Source of the DNA: Isoptericola cucumis
Lineage (GTDB): Bacteria; Actinomycetota; Actinomycetes; Actinomycetales; Cellulomonadaceae
Assembly: GCF_014635665.1 (NCBI RefSeq)
Contig: NZ_BMDG01000001.1
Location: 310,001-374,000, forward strand
Length of the DNA stretch: 64,000 nucleotides
Reading direction: 5' to 3'
In this document: piece after piece, positions 54,556 through 64,000 of the stretch
Layout: each line of letters starts with the position of its first letter
How positions within the stretch are numbered: position 1 is the first letter of the stretch
Notes under the pieces: model-generated
What the model was told of the DNA's origin: nothing
The model's input: the letters and a program-made list of their open reading frames with translations, nothing else
Databases searched by the model: none
Position numbers and translations under genes: made by a program

Positions 54556-57500
54556 GTGCTGCACATCCACCGCTCCGAGCGCGCCGACGCGCTGGTCGCT
54601 CCCCTGGCGGACGTGTTGGCGCAACCCCCCGAGGACCCGTTCACCCCCGACGTCGTCGCGGTGCCCACGCGGGGCATCGAGCGGTGGCTGGCGCAGCGGC
54701 TGTCGCACCGGCTCGGCGTCCCCGGGTCACCGGGCGCGGGGCCCTCCGGCGCGGGGGTGTGCGCCAACGTGGACTTCTCGTCGCCGTCGCGGCTCGTCGC
54801 GGCCGCGGTCACGGCAGTCACCGGCGTCGAGCCCGACGACGACCCGTGGCGGCGCTCCCGGCTGGTGTGGCCCGTGCTGGAGACGGTCGACGCGTCGCTG
54901 GACGAGCCGTGGGCGGCGCCGCTCGCGCGGTACGTCGGCCAGGACGGCGACGGCGTCCGACGCTCGCGCCGGCTCGCCCTCGCGCAGCGCGTGGCGGGCC
55001 TCTTCTCCGCGTACGCGCAGCAGCGCCCGAGCCTGCTCGCCGCGTGGCTGGAGGGGCGCGACGACGACGGCGCGGGGGCGCCCGTGCCCGACGACCTGGG
55101 GTGGCAGCCGCGCCTGTGGCGGCAGGTGCACGACCGCGTGGACGCGCCGGGGCCGGCCGAGGTGCTGGCGCAGGCGGTCGCCGCGCTGCACACCGACCCC
55201 GGGGCCGTCGACCTGCCCGCGCGGCTGTCCGTCTTCGGTCCCACCCGCCTGCCCGAGGACCAGCTGCGCGTGCTGCGCGCGCTCGCCCACCACCGCGACG
55301 TGCACCTGTGGCTGCCGCACCCCTCGCCCGCGCTGTGGGACGCGGTCGCCGCGCTGCCCGGCTCCCCGGGCCCGGGCACCCGCCGCGACGACCTGCCCCC
55401 GGTGGCGCGGCACCCGCTGCTCGCGTCGACGGCACGCGACTCGGTCGAGCTGCAGCTGCGGCTGTCGGACGGCGGCGGCAGCGGCGTCAGCGACGTGAGC
55501 GGCGGGGACGACGGCACGGCCCGCGAGGCGCCGGAGGTCCGGGCGACCTCGCACCCGGCGCCGGCGCCGCCCGCGACGCTGCTCGGCGCGCTGCAGGCGA
55601 CGCTGCGCGCCGACGACCCCGACCCGGCGCCGCACGACGTCGCCCCCGCGGACCGCAGCGTCCAGGTGCACGCGTGCCACGGGCGCTCCCGCCAGGTCGA
55701 GGTGCTGCGCGAGGTCCTCACGGGCCTGTTCGCCGCCGACCCGACGCTCGAGCCCCGCGACGTGATCGTCATGTGCCCGGACGTCGAGGCCTTCGCGCCC
55801 CTGGTCACCGCCACCTTCGGGGCCGCCCCCGACGGCGTCACGCAGGTGCACCCGGGCCAGCGCCTGCGGGTCGGGCTGGCCGACCGGGGCCCGGGCGTCG
55901 TCAACCCGGTGCTCGGCGTGGTGGCCACGCTGCTGCGCCTCGCCGACGGCCGGGTCACCGCGTCCGAGGTGCTCGACCTGGCCGCGAGCGAGCCCGTGCG
56001 CCGCCGCTTCCGGCTGTCGGACGACGACCTGGACCGGTGGCGCGACTGGGCCGTCGAGGTGGGGGTGCGCTGGGGCGAGGACGGGTCGCGGCGGGCCCGC
56101 TTCGGCATCGACGCCCGCGTCCGCCAGGGCACCTGGGACGCCGCGCTGGACCGGGTGCTGCTGGGCGTCGCGATGGCCGAGGAGGACTCCCGGTTCGTGG
56201 GCCCGGCGCTGCCGCTGGACGACGTGGGGTCCACCGACGTGGAGGTCGCGGGCCGGTTCGCCGAGCTGGTCGCCCGGCTCACCGGGCTGCTGGCCGACCT
56301 GGACGGCGAGCACCCGCTCGCGCACTGGCTCGACGTCCTCGACCGGGCCGTGACGCTGCTGACCGACCCCGCCCCCGACGACGCCTGGCAGACCACGGCG
56401 GCCCGCCGCGTGCTCGGCGACGTGCGCGCCGCCGGCACCGCCGGCGGTCCCGGCGACGCCGGCGCGGGGCTGCGCCTGGAGGACGTGCGCGCGCTGCTGG
56501 CCGACCGGCTCGCCGGCCGGCCCACGCGCGCCGGGTTCCGCACGGGCGCGCTCACCGTGTGCTCGCTGGAGCCGATGCGCGCCGTGCCGCACCGGGTGGT
56601 GGTGCTGCTCGGCATGGACGACGGCGCGTTCCCCCGGTCGGCGAACCCGGACGGCGACGACCTGCTCGCCCGCGACGCCTGCCTCGGCGAGCGCGACCGG
56701 CGCAGCGAGGACCGGCAGATCTTCCTCGACGCGATCACCGCGGCGCGCGAGCACCTGGTGGTGCTGCACACGGGCGCCGACGAGCGCACGGGGGCCCCGC
56801 GCCCGCCCGCGGTGCCCGTCGCCGAGCTCCTCGACGCGCTCGACCGCGTCGGGGCGGCGCCGGGCGGCGCGGTGCGGTCCCAGGTCGTGGTGCGCCACCC
56901 GCTGCAGGTGGTGGGCGAGCGGAACTTCGTCCCGGGCGCGCTCGGCGCCACCGGGCCGTTCAGCTTCGACGCCGCCGCGCTCGACGGTGCGCTCGCCGGC
57001 CGGGCGGAGCGTGCCGAGCCCGGGCTGCTCGTGCCGCGGCCGCTGACGGTGCCGTCGCCGCCCCCGGGCGACACGGTGGACCTCGACGACCTCGTGGCCC
57101 TGCTCGAGCACCCGGTGCGGTGGTTCCTGCGCACGACCCTCGACGTGCGCATCGCGCAGGACGAGGACGAGGTGGACGACCGCCTGCCGCTGACGATGGC
57201 GCCGCTGGCCGCGTGGGGCGCCGGCGACCGCATCCTCGCGGCGCTGCTGGCCGGCACCGACCCGGACCGCGCGTTCCAGGCGGAGTGGCGCCGCGGGCAG
57301 GCGCCGCCGCGCCGCCTCGGCTTCGCCGCGCTGCGCGACGTCGTCGAGCGGGTGCAGCCGGTGCGCGCGACGGCGCAGCAGGCGACGTCCGTCGGCGAGC
57401 CCCGCCCGGTCGACGTGGCCGCCGTCCTCCCGTCCGGGGCGCAGGTCACCGGCACCGTGCCCGGGGTGCACGGCGGCCGCGTGGTGCGCGCCGAGTACTC

Positions 57501-58032
57501 GCGGCTGGCGCCGAAGCACCGGCTGCGGGCGTGGGTGCAGGTGCTCGCGCTCGCCGCGTCGTCGGGCCGGGCGTCGTCCGGGCCCCCGCCCGGCCAGCAG
57601 TGGCACGCCGTCACCGTCGGCCGGGCGCCCGGCCGCGGCGCCAAGGCGGCGTGGAGCCTGCTCGACGCGCCGTCGCCCGACGACGCCGCACGCCTGCTCG
57701 ACGACCTGGTCGCCCTGCGCGCCGCGGCCCTCCGCGGCCCGCTGCCCCTGCCGCCGGAGGCCGCGCACGCCTACGCCGTCTCCCGCGGCGGCGGCACCGG
57801 CGACCCCGGGCAGGCCCTCGGCGAGGCCCGGTACACGTGGAACGGCGGGTTCGAGAAGTCCGACCCGTACCACGTGCTCTGCTGGGGCGACGGCGCCCGG
57901 CTCGACGAGTTCGCCGGCGTGCCGGACGACGACGACCGGCGCGCGTCCGGCGACGAGCCCACCCGGTTCGGCGCCCTCGCCCGGCGTGTGTGGGACCCGT
58001 TGTTGTCGCACGAGCAGAAGGGCACGTCGTGA
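54556..58032 (+). CDS. recC: Exodeoxyribonuclease V gamma chain (RecC)
   Basis: The 1158-residue RecC subunit of RecBCD, which repairs double-strand breaks and degrades foreign linear DNA. The start LHIHRSERADALVAPLADVL and VAVPTRGIERWLAQRLSHRLG are the usual RecC opening; VIVMCPDVEAFAPLV and MDDGAFPRSANPDGDDLLA are typical later blocks. It carries inactive helicase- and nuclease-like folds that recognise Chi. A TAGCCT box (54544-54549) ends six bases before the GTG, so the operon is probably leaderless. Stop overlaps recB as GTGA. Confidence 0.95.
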   Translation: MLHIHRSERADALVAPLADVLAQPPEDPFTPDVVAVPTRGIERWLAQRLSHRLGVPGSPGAGPSGAGVCANVDFSSPSRLVAAAVTAVTGVEPDDDPWRRSRLVWPVLETVDASLDEPWAAPLARYVGQDGDGVRRSRRLALAQRVAGLFSAYAQQRPSLLAAWLEGRDDDGAGAPVPDDLGWQPRLWRQVHDRVDAPGPAEVLAQAVAALHTDPGAVDLPARLSVFGPTRLPEDQLRVLRALAHHRDVHLWLPHPSPALWDAVAALPGSPGPGTRRDDLPPVARHPLLASTARDSVELQLRLSDGGGSGVSDVSGGDDGTAREAPEVRATSHPAPAPPATLLGALQATLRADDPDPAPHDVAPADRSVQVHACHGRSRQVEVLREVLTGLFAADPTLEPRDVIVMCPDVEAFAPLVTATFGAAPDGVTQVHPGQRLRVGLADRGPGVVNPVLGVVATLLRLADGRVTASEVLDLAASEPVRRRFRLSDDDLDRWRDWAVEVGVRWGEDGSRRARFGIDARVRQGTWDAALDRVLLGVAMAEEDSRFVGPALPLDDVGSTDVEVAGRFAELVARLTGLLADLDGEHPLAHWLDVLDRAVTLLTDPAPDDAWQTTAARRVLGDVRAAGTAGGPGDAGAGLRLEDVRALLADRLAGRPTRAGFRTGALTVCSLEPMRAVPHRVVVLLGMDDGAFPRSANPDGDDLLARDACLGERDRRSEDRQIFLDAITAAREHLVVLHTGADERTGAPRPPAVPVAELLDALDRVGAAPGGAVRSQVVVRHPLQVVGERNFVPGALGATGPFSFDAAALDGALAGRAERAEPGLLVPRPLTVPSPPPGDTVDLDDLVALLEHPVRWFLRTTLDVRIAQDEDEVDDRLPLTMAPLAAWGAGDRILAALLAGTDPDRAFQAEWRRGQAPPRRLGFAALRDVVERVQPVRATAQQATSVGEPRPVDVAAVLPSGAQVTGTVPGVHGGRVVRAEYSRLAPKHRLRAWVQVLALAASSGRASSGPPPGQQWHAVTVGRAPGRGAKAAWSLLDAPSPDDAARLLDDLVALRAAALRGPLPLPPEAAHAYAVSRGGGTGDPGQALGEARYTWNGGFEKSDPYHVLCWGDGARLDEFAGVPDDDDRRASGDEPTRFGALARRVWDPLLSHEQKGTS

Positions 58033-61000
58033 CCTCCCCCGACGCCGTGACCGGCGCCCCGGACCGCCCCGTCTTCGACGTCTGCGGCCCGCTGCCCGAG
58101 GGCACCACGGTGCTGGAGGCGAGCGCCGGCACCGGCAAGACGTTCACCATCGCCGCGCTGGCGACGCGGTTCGTCGCCGAGGGCCGCGCGGAGCTGCGCG
58201 AGCTCATGCTGGTGACGTTCGGCCGCGCCGCGACGTCGGAGCTGCGCGATCGCGTCCGCGAGCGCCTGGTGAGCACCGAGCGCGCGCTGCGGGGCCCCGA
58301 CCCGGCGGCAAGCGACGACCCCGTGGTGGCGCTGCTCGGGGACGTCGACGCGGCCGAGCTGGCCCGACGGCGGGGCCGGCTCACGGCCGCGCTGTCGCAG
58401 CTCGACGCGGCCACGATCACCACCACGCACGGCTTCTGCCAGCAGATGCTGGTCGCCCTCGGCATCGCGGCCGACGTCGACCCGGCGGCGACGTTCGTGC
58501 CGGACGTCGCCGACCTGGTCCGCGAGGTCGCGGACGACCTGTACGTGCGGCGCTTCGCCGACGAGGCGAAGCCTGCGCTCACGCCGTCCCTGGCCGCCGA
58601 CCTCGGCCGCGCCGCCGTCAGCGACCACCAGGCCGACGTCGAGCCCGCCGAGGCCGGCGGCGCGCCGCCGTCCACCCTCGGCGCCCTGCGGCAGGCCGTG
58701 TCCGCCGAGACCCGCGACGAGACGCTGCGACGCAAGCGCACCCGGCACCTCATGGACTACGACGACCTGCTGGTGATGCTGCGCGACGCCCTCGCCGACC
58801 CCGTGCACGGGCCGACCGCCGCCGAGCGCGTGCGGTCGGCGTACCGGGTGGTCATGGTCGACGAGTTCCAGGACACCGACCCCGTGCAGTGGGAGATCCT
58901 GCGCACCGCCTTCCACACCCGCCGCACCCTGGTGCTCATCGGTGACCCCAAGCAGGCGATCTACGCCTTCCGCGGCGCCGACGTCGTCGCCTACCTCGAC
59001 GCGCAGCGGGAGGCGACGACGATCGCGACGCTCGGCACGAGCTGGCGCAGCGACGGCCCGCTGCTGCGCGCCCTGGACACCGTGCTGGGCGGCGCGGCGC
59101 TCGGGGACGAGCGCATCGTCGTGCGGCCCGTGGACGCGGCGCACCCGGCGTCGAGGTTCGACGGCGGGCCGCCCCTGCGGCTGCGGCAGGTGACCCGCGG
59201 CTCGCTCGGCATCTCCCCCGGCGAGACGCCGGCCGTCGGGGTGCCGCGCGCGCTGGTCGCGGCCGACGTGGCCGCCGACGTCGCCGCACGCCTCGGGCGC
59301 GACCGGCTGCTGGACGACGACGGCGGCGAGAGCGAAGGCGGCTGGCGGGCGCTGGAGCCGCGCGACGTCGCCGTGCTGACCCGCACGAACGCGCAGGCCG
59401 AGGCGGTGCGCTCGGCGCTGGTCGTGCGGGGCGTGCCCGCGGTCGTGTCGGGGCTGTCCAGCGTGTTCGCCACGCCGTCGGCCCGCGACTGGCTGACGCT
59501 GCTGGCCGCGCTCGAGCAGCCGGGCGCGCACGGGCGTGCCGCGGCGCTCGCCCTGACCCCGTTCGTCGGCTGGGACGCCGAACGCCTCGCCACGGCCGGT
59601 GACGCCGCCCACGACGCGCTCGCCGACACGGTGCGGCGCTGGTCGCGGCTGCTGGCGACCCGCGGGGTCGCGGCGCTGCAGGAGGCCGTGACACGCGACG
59701 GGCTCGCCGAGCGGCTGCTCACGACGACCACGGGCGAGCGCCGGCTCACCGACCTGCGCCACGTCGGCGAGGTGCTGCACGTCGCGGCGGTGACGGAGGG
59801 GCTGGGCGCCTCGGCCCTCACCGGGTGGCTGCGCCGCCGCATCCGCGAGGCCGGCGACGACTACGACGAGGAGCGCAGCCGCCGCCTCGAGACGGACGCG
59901 GCGGCGGTGCAGGTCGTGACGGTGCACGCGAGCAAGGGCCTGGAGTTCGGCGTCGTGTACGTGCCGTTCGCGTGGGACCGGTTCGAGCAGCAGCGCCCGG
60001 AGGTGCTGCGGTTCCACACCGACGACGGGCGGCGCATCCTGCACGTCGGGGGGCCCGGGTCGTTCGGGTACGACGCGGCGCTGGAGCGGCACCGCACCGA
60101 GGAGCGCGGCGAGGACCTGCGCCTGCTGTACGTGGCGCTCACGCGCGCCCGCCACCAGGTGGTGGCGCACTGGGCGCCGTCGAAGGCGAACACGGCCAAG
60201 GGCGCGCTGACCCGCGTCGTGCTGGCCGACCGCACGCTGGGCGCCGAGCCCGCGCCGCACGCGTCGCAGCAGGCGATGCGGGACGACGCGGTGCGCAGCG
60301 CCCTGGGCGGGATCGCCGAGCGGTCCGGCTGGACCGTCGCCGTCGAGGAGGTGCCTGCCTCCCCCGCCACGGAGCGCTGGCGGCCGGCCGGGCGGGAAGC
60401 GCCCGCGCTGGACGTGGCGCACCTGGACCGCGTGCCGGACCAGGCGTGGCGCCGCGCGTCGTACTCCGCGCTGACCGCGGCGGCGCACGCCGGTCCCGCG
60501 CGGGGCGGTACGGGGTCGGCGGCCGGGGCCGCGACGACGGGCGCCGGGAGCGCCCCCGGCGCGGTCGGCGCCGTGGAGTCCGAGCCGGAGGACGGCGGGC
60601 TCCAGGACGAGCCCGACGCCCCCGCCGCGGGGGTGCTCCCCGTCGGGCCGGGCGCCGCCGCGGCCGACGACGCCCCCGGTCGCGACCTCCCGTCGCCCAT
60701 GTCGGGGCTGCCCGCGGGCACCGGGTTCGGCCTCCTGGTGCACGAGGTGCTGGAGTACGCCGACACGTCCGCGCCGGACCTGCAGGCCGAGCTGCTCGCC
60801 CGGTGCGCGGCCGCGGCGACCACGCGCGTGCCCGGGACCGACCCCGGCGAGCTCGCCGCCGCCCTCGGCGTCGTCGCCCGCACCCCGCTGGGGCCGCTCG
60901 CCGCGGGGCGCACGCTCGCCGACGTCGCCCCCGCCGACCGGCTCGCCGAGCTCGAGTTCGAGCTGCCCCTGGCGGGCGGGGACGGCGACGCGGGCACGAC

Positions 61001-61550
61001 GTCGGCCGGCGCGAGCCTCGCCGACGTCGCCGCGCTGCTCGCCGCGCACCTGGGCGAGGGCGACCCCTTCGCCGCATACCCGGCCGACCTCGCGGCCCTC
61101 GCCGCCGCCGACCCGGCCGAGCGCCGGCTGCGCGGCTACCTCACGGGGTCGATCGACGCGGTGCTGCGGGTGCCCGGCGACCAGACCGACGACGGCGCGC
61201 CCCGCTTCCTCGTCGTGGACTACAAGACGAACCGGCTGGGCGTGCCCGACACCCCGCTCACCGCGCACGACTACCGGCCCGAGGCCACCGTCGAGGCGAT
61301 GCGGCACGCGCACTACCCGCTGCAGCTCGTGCTCTACCTCGTCGCGCTGCACCGCTACCTGCGCTGGCGGCTGCCCGGCTACGACCCCGACGTGCACCTG
61401 GGCGGCGGGCTGTACCTGTTCGTGCGCGGCATGTGCGGGCCCGCCACGCCCACGGGCCCGGACGGGTCGCCGTTCGGCGTCGTGGCGTGGACGCCGCCGT
61501 CCGGCCTGGTGCCCGCGCTGTCCGACCTGCTCGACGGAGGGACCGCATGA
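58029..61550 (+). CDS. recB: Exodeoxyribonuclease V beta chain (RecB)
   Basis: A 1173-residue helicase-nuclease. UvrD-type motifs: Walker A VLEASAGTGKTFTIAALA, Walker B VVMVDEFQDTDP, motif III LIGDPKQAIYAFRGADV, and motif V VQVVTVHASKGLEF. The C-terminal nuclease shows VVDYKTNRLG (catalytic Asp and Lys). A Pro/Ala-rich linker (about residues 810-895) separates the two. The 4-base overlaps on both sides keep stoichiometry with RecC and RecD. Confidence 0.96.
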   Translation: MTSPDAVTGAPDRPVFDVCGPLPEGTTVLEASAGTGKTFTIAALATRFVAEGRAELRELMLVTFGRAATSELRDRVRERLVSTERALRGPDPAASDDPVVALLGDVDAAELARRRGRLTAALSQLDAATITTTHGFCQQMLVALGIAADVDPAATFVPDVADLVREVADDLYVRRFADEAKPALTPSLAADLGRAAVSDHQADVEPAEAGGAPPSTLGALRQAVSAETRDETLRRKRTRHLMDYDDLLVMLRDALADPVHGPTAAERVRSAYRVVMVDEFQDTDPVQWEILRTAFHTRRTLVLIGDPKQAIYAFRGADVVAYLDAQREATTIATLGTSWRSDGPLLRALDTVLGGAALGDERIVVRPVDAAHPASRFDGGPPLRLRQVTRGSLGISPGETPAVGVPRALVAADVAADVAARLGRDRLLDDDGGESEGGWRALEPRDVAVLTRTNAQAEAVRSALVVRGVPAVVSGLSSVFATPSARDWLTLLAALEQPGAHGRAAALALTPFVGWDAERLATAGDAAHDALADTVRRWSRLLATRGVAALQEAVTRDGLAERLLTTTTGERRLTDLRHVGEVLHVAAVTEGLGASALTGWLRRRIREAGDDYDEERSRRLETDAAAVQVVTVHASKGLEFGVVYVPFAWDRFEQQRPEVLRFHTDDGRRILHVGGPGSFGYDAALERHRTEERGEDLRLLYVALTRARHQVVAHWAPSKANTAKGALTRVVLADRTLGAEPAPHASQQAMRDDAVRSALGGIAERSGWTVAVEEVPASPATERWRPAGREAPALDVAHLDRVPDQAWRRASYSALTAAAHAGPARGGTGSAAGAATTGAGSAPGAVGAVESEPEDGGLQDEPDAPAAGVLPVGPGAAAADDAPGRDLPSPMSGLPAGTGFGLLVHEVLEYADTSAPDLQAELLARCAAAATTRVPGTDPGELAAALGVVARTPLGPLAAGRTLADVAPADRLAELEFELPLAGGDGDAGTTSAGASLADVAALLAAHLGEGDPFAAYPADLAALAAADPAERRLRGYLTGSIDAVLRVPGDQTDDGAPRFLVVDYKTNRLGVPDTPLTAHDYRPEATVEAMRHAHYPLQLVLYLVALHRYLRWRLPGYDPDVHLGGGLYLFVRGMCGPATPTGPDGSPFGVVAWTPPSGLVPALSDLLDGGTA

Positions 61551-63487
61551 CCGCCGACACCCTCGCCGGGGACGTGCGCGTCGCCGTCGCCGCCCCCGAG
61601 CTGCTCGCGGCGTTCAACGCGGCCGGGGTCGTCGCCGCGACGGACGTGCACGTCGCGACGCGCCTCGGCCGGCTCACGGACGAGCAGGACCCGACGGTGC
61701 TGCTCGCCGTGGCCCTCGTCGTGCGGGCGCTGCGCGGGGGGTCGGTGTGCGTGCGCCTCGACGACGCGGACGAGCTGGCCGCCCTCGCCCTCCCCGAGGA
61801 CACCGACCCGGCGGGCGACCGCGGCGCCCCGCCCGCCGACCCGCCGCCCTGGCCCGAGCACGCGGCCTGGGTGCGGGCGATCGAGGCGAGCCCGCTCGTC
61901 GCCGCCGGCGTGGCCGGGCCCGCGGACCGGCCCGCGCGCTGGGTCGGCGGGCGTCTCTACCTCGACCGGTACTGGCGCGACGAGCTCACGGTGCGCCGCC
62001 TGGTCGACGCGCGCCTGGTCGCGCCGCCGCTGACGGTGGACCAGGCGCGCCTCGACGCCGCGCTGGCGCGGCTGTTCCCCGGCGCGAGCGACGTGCGCCA
62101 GCGGCTCGCCGCCGAGCACGCCGCCGGGCGCCGGCTCACCGTACTCACGGGCGGGCCCGGCACCGGCAAGACGACGACGGTGGCGCGGCTCCTCGCCGTC
62201 CTGCAGGACGGCGACGGCCCGCCGCTGCGCGTCGCGCTCGCGGCTCCGACGGGCAAGGCGGCGGCGCGCCTGCAGGAGGCGGTGCGCGACGTCGTCACCG
62301 ACCTCGACCCGCAGGACCGGGACCGCACGGGCAGCCCCGAGGCCACGACCGTGCACCGGCTGCTCGGCTACCGCAGCGCGACCCGCTTCCGGCACCACGC
62401 GGGCCACCACCTGCCCCACGACGTCGTCGTGGTCGACGAGACCTCCATGGTGCCGCTGTCCCTCATGGCCCGGCTGCTGGAGTCGCTGCGTCCCGACGCC
62501 CGGCTGGTGCTCGTCGGCGACCCGGACCAGCTCGCCTCCGTCGAGGCCGGCGCCGTCCTCGGCGATCTGGTCGCGCGCCCGCCCGTGGCGGCGCCCGTCG
62601 AGACGCGGACCGACCGGTCCGACCGACCCGCCGACGACCTCGACGGCCTCGACGACGAGGCGCGCGCGGGCGTGGGCAACGGCGTCGTGCGGCTCGTGAC
62701 GGTGCACCGCCAGGGCTCCGACTCCGCGATCCTGCCGCTCGCGGCGGCGATCCGCGACGGCGACGCCGACACCGTGCTGGACGTCCTGCGCGCCGGGACC
62801 GGCGGCGTCGAGCTGGTGGAGGCCGACACCGAGCGCCTCGACGAGCACGCCGTCGCGGGGCTCCGGGACGACGCGATCGACGCCGGGCGCCGGCTCGTGT
62901 CCGCCGCGCGCGCCGGCGACGCCGCCGGGGCGCTCGACGCGCTGGCGGCGCACCGGGTGATGGTCGCCCACCGCCGCGGTCCGGTGGGCGTCGCCCGCTG
63001 GGCGGCGCAGGTCGAGGCGTGGGTCGAGGAGGCCACGGCCGGCGTCGCCGCGCCCGCGCACGCCTCGACCCCGTGGGTCGTCGGCCGCCCGCTGCTGGTG
63101 ACCAGCAACGACGCCGAGGTCGGCCTGTACAACGGCGACACCGGCGTGCTCGTCGCCGAGGGCGAGGCGGCGCCGGCGGGCGACGCGGGCGCGGTGGTGG
63201 CGGTGTTCGGCGACCCGCGCGCGCCGCTGCGGGTGCGCACGCACCGGCTGCCGCCGGTGGAGACGGTGCACGCGATGACGGTGCACCGTGCGCAGGGCAG
63301 CCAGTTCCGCCGCGTGTCGCTCATCCTGCCGCCCGCCACGTCGCCGCTGCTGACCCGCGAGCTGCTGTACACGGCGGTGACCCGCGCCCAGGAGCTCGTG
63401 CGCGTGGTGGCGACCGCCGACGCCGTGCGGGCCGCCGTCGGGCACCCGGTACGGCGCGCGAGCGGCCTGCGCGACCCCCTCCCCTGA
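61547..63487 (+). CDS. recD: Exodeoxyribonuclease V alpha chain (RecD)
   Basis: The 646-residue 5'-3' helicase of RecBCD. Walker A LTVLTGGPGTGKTTTVARLL, APTGKAAARLQEAV, Walker B VVVVDETSMVPL, GDPDQLASVEAGAVLGDL and the end motif MTVHRAQGSQF are clear. ATG overlaps the recB stop (ATGA). Downstream of the stop lies a 73-base gap before the SdpI-family gene. Confidence 0.96.
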   Translation: MTADTLAGDVRVAVAAPELLAAFNAAGVVAATDVHVATRLGRLTDEQDPTVLLAVALVVRALRGGSVCVRLDDADELAALALPEDTDPAGDRGAPPADPPPWPEHAAWVRAIEASPLVAAGVAGPADRPARWVGGRLYLDRYWRDELTVRRLVDARLVAPPLTVDQARLDAALARLFPGASDVRQRLAAEHAAGRRLTVLTGGPGTGKTTTVARLLAVLQDGDGPPLRVALAAPTGKAAARLQEAVRDVVTDLDPQDRDRTGSPEATTVHRLLGYRSATRFRHHAGHHLPHDVVVVDETSMVPLSLMARLLESLRPDARLVLVGDPDQLASVEAGAVLGDLVARPPVAAPVETRTDRSDRPADDLDGLDDEARAGVGNGVVRLVTVHRQGSDSAILPLAAAIRDGDADTVLDVLRAGTGGVELVEADTERLDEHAVAGLRDDAIDAGRRLVSAARAGDAAGALDALAAHRVMVAHRRGPVGVARWAAQVEAWVEEATAGVAAPAHASTPWVVGRPLLVTSNDAEVGLYNGDTGVLVAEGEAAPAGDAGAVVAVFGDPRAPLRVRTHRLPPVETVHAMTVHRAQGSQFRRVSLILPPATSPLLTRELLYTAVTRAQELVRVVATADAVRAAVGHPVRRASGLRDPLP

Positions 63488-63560
63488 CCCACCCGTGATG
63501 CTGTCGGTCGCGCCGATGGTGACTGGTCGCGACGCCGGCCGATGGCTAAGGTCTTCGGCG

Positions 63561-63947
63561 ATGGACGAGGACCTGGTCGCGAGGATCGTGCTGTCCGTCG
63601 TCATGCTCGGCTCGGGCGTGCTGCTGGTGTGGATGGCCCGTGCCGCAGCGTCAGGGAAGCTGAAGCGCAACCAGGTCGCGGGCATCCGCATCCCGAGCAC
63701 CATGTCGAGCGATGAAGCCTGGCTGGCGGCTCACGTCCGTGCAAAGCGACCGACGATGTTCGCGGGACTCGCGTCGATGGCGAGCGCGGTGTTCGCTCTC
63801 CTCCCAGTGTCCGTGCCACTCGTGGTCACCGGGGTGTCCGTGGGGTGCGTGGTGATGCTCGGTCTCGTGCTCTACGGCGCCCGGGTCGGCAGTCGAGCAG
63901 CGCAGCAGGTGACGGCGACCCGCGACGCAGCCGCGGAGCAGCTGTGA
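63561..63947 (+). CDS. SdpI-family membrane protein
   Basis: A 128-residue, three-helix protein. Between helix 1 and 2 the SdpI-type loop reads KRNQVAGIRIPSTMSSDEAW, close to the N-x-x-x-G-I-R-x-P-x-T family pattern. SdpI of Bacillus protects against a killing factor; homologues are mostly uncharacterised. A TAAGGT box ends eight bases before the ATG, pointing to leaderless translation. G+C is somewhat lower than in recBCD. The 53 bases after it to the window end show no gene. Confidence 0.75.
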   Translation: MDEDLVARIVLSVVMLGSGVLLVWMARAAASGKLKRNQVAGIRIPSTMSSDEAWLAAHVRAKRPTMFAGLASMASAVFALLPVSVPLVVTGVSVGCVVMLGLVLYGARVGSRAAQQVTATRDAAAEQL

Positions 63948-64000
63948 CGACGTCGGCGGAATGTCGCCCGCCGGCTCCCGGTTGACCTGGGCGATGAACA

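Noticed and set aside
54684-61550. A single open frame of 2288 codons covering recC and recB
   Set aside because: Only its last 1173 codons (from GTG 58029) are RecB. The upstream part is an Arg/Ala-rich shadow frame of recC produced by high third-position G+C.

Overview
The window is very high-G+C DNA with short intergenic gaps, many ATGA/GTGA gene overlaps, frequent GTG starts and TANNNT -10 boxes lying directly before start codons. This is typical of an actinobacterium. A glycan-degrading Micrococcales lineage (Cellulosimicrobium, Isoptericola, Cellulomonas or Promicromonospora type) is the best guess, inferred from the GH127 arabinofuranosidase operon, the secreted GH13 amylase, and the gene content overall. 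No rRNA, tRNA, CRISPR array, transposase or prophage was seen. 51 protein genes are called.

Left part (1-15.9 kb): core metabolism comes first: monomeric isocitrate dehydrogenase (5' end cut by the window edge), Dps, NADP-glutamate dehydrogenase and PurL. It is followed by a LacI-controlled operon, GH127 beta-L-arabinofuranosidase / solute-binding lipoprotein / two permeases, with no ATPase gene. Then come small membrane proteins and a lone DUF1851 (Tdi1-immunity-like) gene.

Middle part (15.9-31.4 kb): a fatty-acid cluster has TetR and an acyl-CoA dehydrogenase/oxidase on one strand and thiolase / two-domain FabG / MaoC hydratase on the other, resembling the mycobacterial fadE5-fadA2-fabG4-htdX neighbourhood. 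Single-gene units follow (DLH hydrolase, LLM oxidoreductase, GNAT, amidase, CsbD). One of these, a seven-helix membrane protein, sits behind a 32-bp perfect palindrome made of two CsoR-type sites. Next is a sulfur-metabolism divergon: a cysteine-desulfurase-like gene with a SAM-IV riboswitch faces a rhodanese-metZ operon with a SAM-I riboswitch. Two different SAM aptamers therefore sit back to back in one intergenic region.

Right-middle part (31.4-45.1 kb): an alditol oxidase and an MHS transporter diverge from a ROK regulator and a sulfatase. Their promoters carry a mirrored 30-bp element (24/30 identical), which suggests one shared regulator for the four genes. A TetR/DUF1304/MDR-reductase divergon with two palindromes follows. 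Then come a secreted alpha-amylase diverging from a secreted M14 carboxypeptidase, and a DUF5107-TPR protein coupled to the latter.

Right part (45.1-64 kb): a membrane protein, a DesK/DesR-like two-component system with an ABC-2 exporter, an 815-residue secreted choice-of-anchor-L protein, and a lower-G+C HTH + AbiEii-like nucleotidyltransferase pair that looks like a type IV toxin-antitoxin. This pair stands directly before recC-recB-recD, and the window ends with an SdpI-family protein.

The strongest candidates for under-described biology are the double SAM-riboswitch divergon, the CsoR-type tandem operator on an orphan membrane protein, the HTH-nucleotidyltransferase pair beside recCBD, and the mirrored operator of the sulfatase/alditol-oxidase locus.
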